Shown one piece after another: positions 44,201 to 49,129 of a stretch of DNA of 64,000 nucleotides (the first letter of the stretch is position 1; the number at the start of each line of letters is the position of its first letter). Source of the stretch: Lycorma delicatula (Eukaryota > Arthropoda > Insecta > Hemiptera > Fulgoridae); NCBI RefSeq assembly GCF_047948215.1, contig NC_134465.1, positions 40,896,153 to 40,960,152 of the forward strand, given 5' to 3'. The notes beneath the pieces were generated by a model. The model made no database searches. It had not been told where the DNA came from and was given only the letters and a program-made list of their open reading frames with translations. The position numbers and the translations under genes are program-made.

Positions 44201-47200
44201 CCTTTTCAGAGTGATTATGCCATCAATGAATGTTATTACAAATTTAACTGAAAAACTGAAGCCTTTTTGTGTTGTAATACATTTGGGCCCGAGTGATTTT
44301 TATATGGTTTAATCCTCAATCTTAGTGAATTTTGGCATTTTTGAAAAAAATTATTGTAACAATAACTTTGTAAAGGTAGCCTTTCGTTCAAAATTAAATT
44401 TTGCCTTTTTCAATTTCAATTTTACTAAGTCTTTCGTAAATCCAGATCTATTTTTCATAACAGTCCCTACAGCTAAAAGAATTTTATTTTTCCACAATTC
44501 ATCATAAACAAGAAGACTGGTGTAAAATTCAGTGTAAATAACATGACCCTGCCCCAGGTAAATGTTACAGTCAAAGCATAAGATTTTTGACTGAATTATC
44601 CACATTTGTTGTGAGCTTATATATATTTCTGCATTGCACATATAGCCTGTTTTAGCATCACTTACAATGTAAAATTCGACATCATATTTTTCTGGCTTAT
44701 TTTTTATGTACACGCAGAATCCAACGCTTCCTCAAAATGGGCATATTCTACTTTCTAATTCCATGAGGGATAATATCGTCCTACATTGTTTTGTAGAAAA
44801 CTTCCATACTGGCCTGATTTTATGTAAAGGTCCGTGTCTGGGTACATTGTGTGCAATCCATGTGAAATTATCGTTCAAATTATATTATTAATATTAATGT
44901 GTATGAAAATCGACTAAAAAATCTTATCTCATGGCATAAGTTTGCTCGCAAATGTTGTTGACAAAACAGGGTCTTAAGAATAGTAATCTTTAAGTGTGGG
45001 CTTCTGCACCAAGCTTATATGCAAAATAATTGCAAAAAAGTGGTATATGTGTAGCTTTACAGAGACCCATTTGCTAAATAACGAATGAGGTTTGATTTTC
45101 TCCTCCTGGCATAATCTTTCAATTGTTTCATTTGCATATCTATTTATTTTTTTATTTTTCAAAATATATTATGATCAAGAAAATGGGAAAACCTTCAGAT
45201 TCTGTAGACGTTTTTTCAATATCTATTTCATTCTATTCTGAAAAAGATGTATTTTAGAGGTTAGGTCTAACCACTAAATTGGCTAATATGGGTAAATTGT
45301 GAGGCAAAATGTTATCATCATTATCATTAGATACAACACTGTGATTTGAACTATGTAGACAACTCACGTTATTTTTAAAACTACTGTCAGTAGAAAATCC
45401 ATCGTCAGATAAATCATCTATAGTTGCCCCAGCAAGTCTATGAGCTTGTGAGTCATGTTCTGAAATCTGATTCATTATATTACTGTTTTCCAAAACATTA
45501 TTTTTGCTGTTATTATTTTTGTTTCAATTTTTGACTTGCAAACAATACAATAATATTTACAATCTTGTAAATAATAACAATTCCTTAACCAGTGACTAAT
45601 GCTCTGATTGGTATTATTGTATAGGCCTATACAATAATGTCTTTCATCACAATTATATTTAGATCTGTCATTCGTAGTACACAATGTGTGTATAAAGAAA
45701 TAAACTAAAATTTATTTCTTTAAAGATATTCGGATACCATTTTTGTAGTCATATTATTTTATAATTACTCATTGTTTTTCACAAATTTTTTGTTTGTGTG
45801 TTATTAGTGCGGTTTGTTGTGGCATAATTTAAAACTGTAGTTAAGAAAAAACATAAGGAATCACACATGAAATTATCAATAATGTTTATGATTTTATGAA
45901 AGAAGCAGCTCTAAAAGTAGGTGGTAAATTAACTGACAACAAACGTATAATTGGCATTGGACTGGACAGTTTTGATTAAGGTCTAGTTAAAAGAACAGTT
46001 AATGAATTTAATTCAAAGAAAAATGAATTACCTACTTGAAAAAAAAAATAAGGCAAGAACTTCAGTCATCTATTGATTTTAAAGGCAGTGAATCAACTTT
46101 AGCTGTTATTTTGAAAGAGTTAGGTTTCAAATGGCATAAATGTGAAAATAACAGAAAACTTTTAATTCAGAAATCCGATATCACGTGGAAGAGAATTGAA
46201 TATTTGCAGGGAATGGCTAAGTACAGACAAACCAATGCTACAATTGTTTATTTGGATGAAACATACGTTTTAAGTTCCCATTGTTGGACTAAGTCATGGT
46301 CTGATTGTATTGTTAGGGACTTATGTGCTGATTAAAAAAGGTGACTGTTTATTAATCCTTCAGGCAGGGAGCACGTGAATGTCACACACATGTTAAGTTG
46401 TATGTATCGGCGGGTAGACGTGACAGTCTCACAGCGCGCAGTTCTTGCTTCAAAACTTCATAACATTGCCATCTTGTAATGTTTATTTGAAAAACTGGCT
46501 CTGTGTTATCACGAGGCTTCGTTTTTCCCTTCCGTGTTTTTATAACTGCGTAGGATTGCATATCGGTGATGAAATACGATTTTGTTCTACGAAGTTGAAT
46601 GCTCTTCTTTCAGTCAGTTGTCAGCTGTGAGTAAATGAAAATGGCTGGGTCAAGCACGTCGCGTAATCTTAACATTGAAACAAATTATTGAATGTTTAGA
46701 TGAGACGTGTGACAGTAACATTAGAATATTTGATAGTGGTAGTGAATTTGATAGTGATGTGAAGATTTTGTGCAAGAAAATCGTAATGAAAATGAAGATT
46801 CTGAACAGAGTAGTGGCGATAGTGATGACTATATTGATATACAAGTGAAGGGTACAAGAAAAGACATATTGGAGATGAGAAAAAGTGGATGAATCTTCTG
46901 CTGAAAATTTGGTTTAAATTAGTGTAATAGTTTTGAAGGTATAATTTTTTACTTTTAGTACTGCAATACAGCTGCTGGTTGGGCATTTAAATTACCAGCA
47001 GTAGTGTAGGGCTTTAAAAATTTAAATACCACCTTGAAGGGTTAATAGTAATTCATGCTGGAGGAGAAATCTGTTTTATTCCGAACGCATTACTAACTTG
47101 TAAAGCCAGTTCCATAAGTGGCAACTACTATAAAAATATGATTACAGACAATTTCATGAAATGGGCGCATGAAAAATTGATTACAAATCTTCCACCAATG

Positions 47201-49075
47201 TCACTATTAGTTGATAATAACCTTTATCAATACCCTTATCACAGGTATTGATAAAGCACCAAATTCTAACTTCTGGAGAAAATTCATATTCTGCATAGTT
47301 CAAAAATGTTGAAACCACAGTTATATGAATTAGTTTTTTCTCTGTTTCGCCACTGGGAATTACCATTCAGGTATTACTTCAGAGGATGAATGGAGGATGA
47401 TATGTATGAGTGTAAATGAAATGTAGTCTTGTACAGAGTCAGTTCAACTATTCCTGATGTGTGGTTAACTGAAACCCAACCACCAAAGAACATCTATATC
47501 CACAATCTAGTATTCAAATTCGTACAAAAGTAACTAACTGCCTTTATTAGGACTTGAACACTGGAACTCTCAACTTCGAAATCAGCTGATTTGGGAAGAC
47601 GCGTTCACCACTAAACCAACCCAGTGGGTTGAATTAGTAAAGTTACATAAAACCAAAGTATAAAATATAAATATATCTCTAAGTATAAAAATATCACTTG
47701 GATGAACTTTTGAAAAAACATGGACATCGTGTTCTTAGCTTATACAATCGAGATGGTATGGTCAGCCACAAAAAGACATTTGGCAACTCGTAACATAACA
47801 TTTCTTTCACAAATTTAAAAAAAATTAACTATGAAGAAAATTAATTCAGTGAATGAAGATAACTGGAAACCCTATTGTGAAAAAATAAAAAAATATTGAA
47901 AAAGATTATGAAAAACCGGAAACGCTAATAGAGGAAATGACAAAACATTATATTATGCTTGTAGACTCTGGTAATGACAGTGACAGTGGTAGTGATTCTT
48001 TTAGCAAGAATGGTGAACTTGCTAGAAATTTGAATTAGGTGCATGAAGAAAATTCAAGTAAGCTTTTATTATTATTAAAAATTAATAATTTAGTACAAAT
48101 AATTATGTATTGTTTATAATCAGTAAATGTAAATATGACATTTGTTACTTCATACAATATTGATAATAAGTAATACCTCAATTTGATATGTGGAGTTGAC
48201 ATTTTCAGGCCGATTAGTAATATGCATTGTGTTTGTGACGCCACAAGCTTGTACATTGGCTGGGCCAAGTATATTTCTGAATTATATTTTCTCAGTGGCT
48301 GAGTAAATATTTCTCTTTTAATTAAATTTAATTCTTCATTGTATTTTGTACCTTGTATTACTTTTTTTATTTATTTTGTCAGAATGAGTAAAATGAATAT
48401 CCTTTATTAGTAAAGACTTGAATGAGATTAAAAAACCTATTTTTTGAAATTGTAAGACAGATTTTTTGGAGTATTGATTTTATTACAATAAACGTACGAT
48501 TTATTCCTTCCCCCTCAAAAAAAAAACATATGATTAATGAATAATAATAAAAATATAGTTTTATATAAATTTAAAAACAGCTTACCAAATTCAAGTTTGA
48601 TTTCCTCGAGTGCTTTCAGCTATTCTACCATCTTCAAGAGGAGTATAATTATGATTATTATATATAAAATTATAATTTTACATAATTAAATCTTTTATAT
48701 ATATATATAATTGATCGTCATTTTGTTAAAATTCATCAACAGTTAAAGTTTTAAGTGTAAGTGACTACGCCCAAATTGTAGTAGTTTCTCAATTCTCATA
48801 AGTTCTCATAACAAAAAATATGTAGTTATTTAAAAACTGTGTTAACTATTTTTAAATAACTATATTTTTAGTGACAAAATAACTTTTGTCTTAAAACTGC
48901 TAAAAAAAATATGTTATTTTTGCAGAACCCACCACAGAAAGCAACAGAACAAGTTAGTGAAAATGAAGAACAAGAAGATGATGATGATGAACAGGAAGAA
49001 CAAGAAGAGGCTGTCAGCATTGGAGCCGGCGATGCGCCGTCTTCACCACGTAAACGAAGACCGAGAAAAGACTGA
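2882..49075 (+). CDS. Cnx: Calnexin, whole coding span (spliced)
   Basis: Calnexin is a type I ER membrane chaperone. Its lumenal lectin domain binds monoglucosylated N-glycans on nascent glycoproteins and its P-domain arm recruits folding partners such as ERp57. Eleven coding exons were placed by hand using GT-AG sites and continuity with the family. The order is signal peptide (about 26-46), lectin domain with disulfide cysteines 171 and 206, P domain (about 284-418) with four copies each of motifs 1 and 2, second lectin half (432-478), one membrane segment (479-519), acidic cytosolic tail and a basic C-terminus [10 protein letters not shown]. Using one of the two membrane exons gives 626 or 627 residues; human calnexin is about 592. 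The family signatures CGGAYLK and IMFGPDKCG are present. No promoter or 5' UTR exon could be placed. No frame breaks were seen in any exon. Confidence 0.97.
3044..4487 (+). other. Intron after first coding exon, AT-rich part
   Basis: No gene, transposase or inverted repeat was recognised. Short TA runs occur near 3632-3648. The intron continues to 12093. Confidence 0.5.
4488..5790 (+). mobile_element. Decayed LINE reverse-transcriptase fragment
   Basis: Short same-strand translations in shifting frames follow the RT of a non-LTR retrotransposon in order: [14 protein letters not shown] near 4530, DKFGFRK near 4655, the motif-A region ([10 protein letters not shown]) near 4768-4803, then IKKGVQ, a damaged FAD box near 5040, and the thumb/C-terminal part LTGHILRH near 5590-5612 and [13 protein letters not shown] near 5738-5773. 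Many stops and frameshifts show it is dead. The 5' part, with endonuclease, is absent. The same C-terminal region recurs at 37640-38000 and 61780-62090. The clade is not assigned. Confidence 0.75.
5791..10440. other. Intron sequence without recognised features
   Basis: Very AT-rich. A TA microsatellite is listed separately. No open frame with recognisable similarity and no clear inverted-repeat pair was found. Confidence 0.4.
7692..7717. repeat. TA dinucleotide microsatellite
   Basis: An uninterrupted TA run, preceded by a short GT run. Confidence 0.9.
10652..11065 (-). other. Unidentified 137-codon open frame in intron
   Basis: An uninterrupted frame from Met to stop in an AT-rich intron, antisense to calnexin. 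The sequence around it, from about 10440, is less AT-rich than its surroundings, which suggests an inserted element. The protein has several Cys and His (for example [16 protein letters not shown]) and ends [21 protein letters not shown] do not recognise the family. It could be a transposon-derived fragment or chance. No splice sites or poly(A) signal were tied to it. Confidence 0.3.
12094..12268 (+). CDS. Cnx: Calnexin coding exon 2: start of lumenal lectin domain
   Basis: The exon follows a TAG acceptor at 12091-12093 and ends before GTAAAA at 12269. It encodes residues 55-112 and the first base of 113. It contains the early lectin-domain strand with [19 protein letters not shown] and KYDG, which corresponds to the calnexin/calreticulin start (E-x-F-D, K-W-x-S-x-A-K-K, K-Y-D-G-x-W). 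The incoming phase is 0 and the outgoing phase is 1, which the next exon matches. It follows a 9-kb intron that holds a decayed LINE. Confidence 0.96.
12269..13979. other. Intron sequence without recognised features
   Basis: AT-rich, with no recognisable coding or element signature. A small weaker patch near 12835-12900 is more purine-rich but carries no motif I can name. Confidence 0.4.
14011..14725 (+). mobile_element. Mariner-superfamily (DDE) transposase relic
   Basis: Translations in broken frames resemble a common insect DDE transposase: [12 protein letters not shown] at the start, [10 protein letters not shown] near 14175-14200, KKSVRK after the tandem array, and [12 protein letters not shown] near 14529-14565, where Asp is the second catalytic position, then ERNFPK. 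A 29-bp tandem array is amplified inside the coding part. A second piece of the same family is at 43860-44110 on the - strand; shared bases include TTTTAAGGAAATGCTTA and GTTGCAGCATGAAGATGAC. Terminal repeats were not found. Confidence 0.6.
14186..14328. repeat. 29-bp tandem repeat, 4.9 near-perfect copies
   Basis: Units start at 14186, 14215, 14244, 14273 and 14302. Each begins ATATGTCAGGGAGTACTGCC and ends TGTGTAGGC; the last is cut at TGTGTAG. The copies are identical, implying recent expansion. One unit appears to be native to the surrounding transposase relic. Because 29 is not a multiple of three, each extra unit shifts the frame. Confidence 0.97.
15161..15456 (+). CDS. Cnx: Calnexin coding exon 3: lectin core
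   Basis: The acceptor is TTCTTTTCAG and the donor is AAG|GTAAGC. It encodes residues 113-211. Both calnexin family signatures are here: a segment ending in CGGAYLKLL (Cys171, Tyr175, Lys177) and IMFGPDKCG (199-207, Cys206). By homology the two cysteines form the lectin-domain disulfide and the Tyr/Lys belong to the glucose-binding pocket. [18 protein letters not shown] is close to the vertebrate sequence. The outgoing phase is 0. A SINE sits 92 bp after the donor, at 15549. Confidence 0.97.
15549..15828 (+). mobile_element. tRNA-derived SINE, full-length copy
   Basis: A 280-bp unit flanked by a perfect 12-bp target duplication TATGTATTTATG at 15537-15548 and 15829-15840. The head has a box-A-like TGGTCTAGTTG and a box-B-like region near 15613-15632, as in RNA polymerase III promoters. 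The tail ends GCGGCTAAACAGGAAAAAA. It aligns over its whole length with the reverse complement of 47335-47629, and its last 70 bp match 42204-42276. It lies in the calnexin intron, 92 bp after the exon at 15161-15456. Confidence 0.88.
16750..17430 (+). mobile_element. Mariner-like transposase relic
   Basis: Broken-frame translations resemble mariner transposase in order: an acidic catalytic region near 16865-16915 (TRDEIW), [22 protein letters not shown] near 17152-17185 (the second catalytic Asp region, HDNARPH in active copies), [18 protein letters not shown] and LHLKQRL near 17270-17290. Stops and frameshifts are numerous. The last acidic position of the DDD triad corresponds to SREY, so the residue is lost. 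No terminal repeats were identified. Confidence 0.65.
18240..18407 (+). CDS. Cnx: Calnexin coding exon 4: lectin domain
   Basis: The acceptor follows a run of T residues (TTTTTTTTTTTACAG) and the donor is AAG|GTGAGT. It encodes 56 residues (212-267), beginning [10 protein letters not shown] and ending TFHVYVDHK. The segment [12 protein letters not shown] matches the family strand LYTLI-x-P-D-N-[ST]-[FY]. Both ends are phase 0. Confidence 0.97.
19440..19650 (+). mobile_element. Probable Jockey-type LINE ORF1 fragment
   Basis: In shifting frames the translation reads SFLINKSV, then [14 protein letters not shown], then [12 protein letters not shown], in the order seen in Gag-like ORF1 proteins of Jockey LINEs (FLI-x-K, LLVEV, PH-x-x-LN-x-SK). 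It is short and decayed, so the call is tentative. Confidence 0.4.
20411..20670 (+). CDS. Cnx: Calnexin coding exon 5: P-domain motif 1 repeats
   Basis: It encodes residues 268-353 and two bases of 354. After the family segment PPVNP come four tandem motif-1 repeats of the pattern I/V-x-D-P/A-x-A-x-K-P-x-D/G-W-D/L: near IDDP, IPDA, IPDP and VPDP. These build the proline-rich arm that extends from the lectin domain. The donor is TTG|GTTAGT and the split codon is TG|G for Trp354. Other-frame ORFs over this exon are shadows. Confidence 0.97.
20979..21210 (+). CDS. Cnx: Calnexin coding exon 6: P-domain motif 2 repeats
   Basis: The acceptor is TCTAATAG|GG and the first base completes Trp354. It encodes 78 residues to 431. 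It contains four motif-2 repeats of the form G-x-W-x-x-P-x-I/L-x-[35 protein letters not shown] and [11 protein letters not shown]. The conserved cysteine pair of the arm tip is Cys372/Cys378 ([13 protein letters not shown]). It ends PFRMTSI and the donor is GTAAGT, phase 0. Confidence 0.97.
21211..22059. other. Intron sequence without recognised features
   Basis: A less AT-rich patch at about 21290-21520 may be part of an inserted element, but I cannot assign it. The rest is AT-rich. Confidence 0.35.
22060..22520 (-). mobile_element. Pif1-like helicase fragment, possibly from a Helitron
   Basis: On the - strand the translation contains [16 protein letters not shown] (about 22215-22262) followed by NLDPNKL. 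This is the conserved C-terminal motif VI region of Pif1-family helicases (GQ-x-YVALSRV). Upstream, in other frames, are [12 protein letters not shown] and a segment like the LSWAVTVHKLQG region. Pif1-type helicases occur as cellular genes and inside Helitron transposons; an isolated broken piece in an intron favours a Helitron. The Helitron 3' hairpin and CTRR end were not found with confidence. Confidence 0.6.
22521..24253. other. Intron sequence, mostly unassigned
   Basis: The stretch at 22560-22660 contains several interleaved TTCTCA and TGAGAA/GTGAGA words that could fold. A patch at 23150-23280 is richer in GC. No coding signature was found. Confidence 0.35.
24254..24394 (+). CDS. Cnx: Calnexin coding exon 7: second half of lectin domain
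   Basis: The acceptor is TTTTAAAG and the donor is GCA|GTAAGT. It encodes 47 residues (432-478). VGLELWSM and the following FDNILIT match the family helix/strand that returns to the globular lectin domain after the P arm. It ends in a Lys-rich juxtamembrane stretch (KKKKMEKVA). Both ends are phase 0, so either membrane exon, both, or neither can follow without a frameshift. Confidence 0.95.
24591..25913 (-). mobile_element. Mariner-superfamily transposon with terminal repeats
   Basis: A 1323-bp element bounded by imperfect inverted repeats: CAGGAGGCTGGGAAGTCA at the left and, on the other strand, CAGAGTGGCTGGGAAATCA at the right. Both ends directly abut TA (24589-24590 and 25914-25915), the expected mariner/Tc1 target duplication. 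On the - strand the transposase reads from about 25780 to 24850 with breaks: a helix-turn-helix-like start, [12 protein letters not shown] near 25300 (first catalytic region), then [24 protein letters not shown] and WPPRSPELT, the last three in one 86-codon frame. It is inactive because of frameshifts. Confidence 0.82.
26215..26256. repeat. Compound GT/AT microsatellite
   Basis: About 11 GT repeats followed by about 10 AT repeats, uninterrupted. Confidence 0.92.
26257..28753. other. Intron sequence without recognised features
   Basis: AT-rich. An 83-codon open frame at 27710-27961 (+) lies in a slightly less AT-rich patch but has no family I recognise and no splice context. Confidence 0.35.
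28754..28879 (+). CDS. Cnx: Calnexin alternative membrane exon, variant a
   Basis: This is a 126-nt open exon with acceptor AACTTAG|GAA and donor AAG|GTCAGA, phase 0 at both ends, encoding 42 residues. It has a hydrophobic aromatic-rich segment ([20 protein letters not shown]) followed by basic RLKK, a stop-transfer signature. It aligns without gaps to the next exon: Leu481, Lys487, Asn490, Pro493, Trp496, Ile498, Tyr499, Pro506 and Leu509 are shared, with many conservative changes elsewhere. The vertebrate protein resembles the next exon much more, so this one is read as the divergent partner of a duplicated, mutually exclusive pair. If both were used the protein would cross the membrane twice and move its ER-retention tail into the lumen, which seems unlikely. 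The polypyrimidine tract is weaker than that of exon 32209. Coding status is supported by the splice sites, open frame and homology; use in mRNA is inferred. Confidence 0.82.
29286..29320. repeat. Perfect inverted repeat, 16-bp arms
   Basis: Arms GAATTTTTCAGGATAG (29286-29301) and its exact complement (29305-29320) surround a 3-bp spacer GTA. A third partial copy AGGATAGTA follows directly. Such a tight hairpin can form by template switching during replication. Confidence 0.9.
30359..31677 (-). mobile_element. Tc1-like transposon with inverted terminal repeats
   Basis: A 1319-bp element whose ends are inverted repeats matching at 22 of 27 bases; both begin CAGTAGCGTGT. The - strand carries a broken transposase. 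[16 protein letters not shown] near 31010-30965 and the following DELHFYVQ correspond to the Tc1 first catalytic region (SDES-x-F, here altered), and NSPDLNLIE near 30640-30615 to the conserved NSPDLNPIE before the final catalytic Glu, which is present. WFHVEEKNA ends the frame. Flanking TA dinucleotides are not intact. It lies in the intron between the two alternative calnexin membrane exons. Confidence 0.82.
32209..32331 (+). CDS. Cnx: Calnexin membrane exon, canonical variant b
   Basis: This is a 123-nt exon with acceptor AATTGCAG|GAT and donor AAG|GTAAGT, phase 0 at both ends, encoding 41 residues. HPWLWAIY and the following [12 protein letters not shown] match the vertebrate calnexin membrane segment (RPWLWVVY and ALPVFLVILFCC). 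The Cys-Cys at 514-515 is the position known to be palmitoylated in mammalian calnexin. The exon sits 3.3 kb after the alternative version, separated by an intron with a Tc1-like insertion. Confidence 0.95.
32332..34459. other. Intron sequence without recognised features
   Basis: No gene or repeat was assigned. A patch at 32400-32560 is less AT-rich and may be part of an old insertion. Confidence 0.35.
34460..35160 (-). mobile_element. Mariner-like transposase, N-terminal fragment
   Basis: A - strand 61-codon frame (34697-34882) reads [32 protein letters not shown] and then FMQRIITGK. This matches the region of mariner-type transposases before the first catalytic Asp (ITGDE), where the Asp is lost. 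Upstream, in other frames, are CYKD and RPSTSTDD-like pieces near 35090-34990. The catalytic core beyond this point is missing, so it is a truncated or internally deleted copy. Confidence 0.65.
35650..37180 (-). mobile_element. R1-type LINE, C-terminal end of ORF2 and 3' region
   Basis: The GC content is clearly above the surrounding introns. On the - strand, frames from about 37150 to 36490 read [33 protein letters not shown] and then a 123-codon frame with [16 protein letters not shown] and C-x-x-C followed by H and C ([21 protein letters not shown]). This is the C-terminal region with the Cys/His motif of R1/Jockey-type LINE ORF2. The 3' side, 36480-35650, would be its 3' UTR and ends by a T-run near 35660 that would read as poly(A) on the - strand. 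The reverse-transcriptase core is not present in this copy. Confidence 0.72.
37640..38000 (-). mobile_element. LINE reverse-transcriptase C-terminal fragment
   Basis: The - strand reads [20 protein letters not shown] (about 37990-37930), then in other frames [11 protein letters not shown] and a [12 protein letters not shown] piece (about 37835-37765). This is the thumb/C-terminal region seen in the LINE at 4488-5790 and at 61780-62090. It lies between two R1-type LINE pieces and is probably an independent insertion. Confidence 0.65.
38440..40560 (-). mobile_element. R1-type LINE, reverse transcriptase to 3' end
   Basis: On the - strand the order is RT motif A ([11 protein letters not shown], about 40350-40315), then [20 protein letters not shown] (about 40145-40085) and [11 protein letters not shown] (about 40070-40035), where the catalytic F-A-D-D is changed to F-A-I-D. 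Next come [17 protein letters not shown] (about 39810-39760), [20 protein letters not shown] and a Cys/His end, [20 protein letters not shown] (about 39100-39040). The RT is intact over a 114-codon frame but broken elsewhere. A run of 13 C at 39027-39039 lies in the tail. The element ends about 130 bp before the calnexin exon at 40696. Confidence 0.8.
40696..40869 (+). CDS. Cnx: Calnexin coding exon: acidic cytosolic tail, part 1
   Basis: The acceptor is CCATTATTAG|GAA and the donor is CAG|GTAAAC. It encodes 58 residues, Lys/Glu/Asp-rich and ending in a Ser/Thr/Gln-rich stretch ([14 protein letters not shown]). The tail is poorly conserved in sequence across calnexins but always acidic and low complexity, as seen here. 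It is phase 0 at both ends. A LINE relic ends about 130 bp upstream of the acceptor. Confidence 0.92.
41250..42540 (-). mobile_element. Mariner-like transposon relic
   Basis: On the - strand, from about 42400 downwards, broken frames read [14 protein letters not shown] and FMHNLGTIH (N-terminal domain), then WLEVCQWF, a piece with [19 protein letters not shown] (about 41835-41775; the first catalytic Asp is kept and Gly-Asp-Glu has become Cys-Asp-Glu), and later [19 protein letters not shown] and [10 protein letters not shown] pieces. It is heavily mutated. A SINE fragment with a perfect 16-bp target duplication interrupts it at 42204-42276. Confidence 0.62.
42188..42292 (+). mobile_element. 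5'-truncated SINE copy with 16-bp target duplication
   Basis: The inserted 73 bp (42204-42276) match the 3' end of the SINE at 15549-15828, including ATTCATCCTCTGAA and GGCTAAACAGGAAAAA. They are flanked by identical AAGTGTATTGTCCCCA at 42188-42203 and 42277-42292. Truncation at the 5' end plus a target duplication is the hallmark of LINE-assisted target-primed insertion. The perfect duplication suggests a young event relative to the mariner host. Confidence 0.9.
42541..43859. other. Intron sequence without assigned features
   Basis: No coding signature was assigned. A short palindrome at 43335-43356 has arms TATGCCAGG separated by TCAC and is followed by a run of A. It may mark an end of the neighbouring piggyBac relic, but no TTAA was found there. 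Confidence 0.35.
43860..44110 (-). mobile_element. Second fragment of the mariner family at 14011-14725
   Basis: On the - strand the sequence matches 14335-14560: it shares TTTTAAGGAAATGCTTA, TGCGTCC, ATTTACAGC and GTTGCAGCATGAAGATGAC. The translation [20 protein letters not shown] corresponds to the DNA-binding part of the transposase. It lies at the C-terminal side of a piggyBac relic and is probably an insertion into or beside it. Confidence 0.65.
44120..45480 (-). mobile_element. piggyBac-like transposase relic
   Basis: On the - strand the order is an acidic Ser/Asp-rich N-terminus (45254-45493) with [13 protein letters not shown], then a 120-codon frame (44351-44713) reading [41 protein letters not shown] and [12 protein letters not shown]. 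These correspond to piggyBac transposase motifs: the Asp in SDAKTGY, normally in D-x-x-S/T-G-Y, and the usual D-x-F-Y-T-S where Asp has become Glu. Stops break the remainder. The TTAA ends and terminal repeats of this copy were not found. Confidence 0.7.
46352..47045 (+). mobile_element. Short non-autonomous piggyBac-type element at TTAA
   Basis: The element (46356-47041) lies between TTAA at 46352-46355 and TTAA at 47042-47045. The ends are inverted and similar: TTAATCCTTCAGGCAGG at the left and, complemented, TTAACCCTTCAAGGTGG at the right. Removing it with one TTAA rejoins the host transposase frame exactly between CLL and IVIHAGGE. The interior keeps an acidic remnant ([10 protein letters not shown] and [13 protein letters not shown]) like the N-terminus of piggyBac transposases, so it is an internally deleted copy rather than an unrelated MITE. 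Confidence 0.85.
47222..47256. repeat. Perfect inverted repeat, 13-bp arms
   Basis: CTTTATCAATACC at 47222-47234 and its complement at 47244-47256 surround a 9-bp loop. It lies in the transposase where PYHRY then DKAP-like residues should be read, so the left arm looks like an inverted copy of the right arm added there. Confidence 0.88.
47326..47638 (-). mobile_element. tRNA-derived SINE, full-length copy inside DDE transposon
   Basis: The SINE (47335-47629) is flanked by TGAATTAGT at 47326-47334 and 47630-47638. Its reverse complement begins near CCACTGGGTTGG, has a box-A-like TGGTTTAGTGG, a box-B-like TGTTCAAGTCC, and ends CGAAACAGAGAAAAAA. It aligns through its length with 15549-15828. 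The head is closer to a tRNA here than in the other copy. Confidence 0.88.
48926..49075 (+). CDS. Cnx: Calnexin last coding exon: acidic tail and ER-retention end
   Basis: The acceptor is TTTTTGCAG|AAC. It encodes 49 residues and a TGA stop at 49073-49075. A Glu/Asp/Gln-rich run is followed by a basic end, [10 protein letters not shown], equivalent to the SPRNRKPRRE end of human calnexin that keeps the protein in the ER. The Ser-Pro pair before the basic end is conserved and is a phosphorylation context in mammals. Confidence 0.96.
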   Translation, partial: NPPQKATEQVSENEEQEDDDDEQEEQEEAVSIGAGDAPSSPRKRRPRKD

Positions 49076-49098
49076 TCACGGTCGTAGTATTATCAAAC

Positions 49099-49129
<31 letters not shown>

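Larger units (their letters stand above)
45880..48040 (+). mobile_element. DDE transposon (Tc1/mariner-like) hosting two nested insertions
   Basis: The transposase reads [15 protein letters not shown], then a 99-codon frame (46036-46335) with [19 protein letters not shown] and [21 protein letters not shown], where the first catalytic Asp is intact. After a 690-bp insertion it resumes with [17 protein letters not shown] near 47048-47100, [13 protein letters not shown] and LLVDNN near 47203-47220 (second Asp). After a SINE it continues with ELVKLHK, then [16 protein letters not shown] and an acidic Ser/Asp C-terminus near 47960-48020. The same end appears in the element at 55050-56390 (HWKPYCKKVKKI), so the two are one family. 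Frameshifts make it inactive. Confidence 0.78.
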
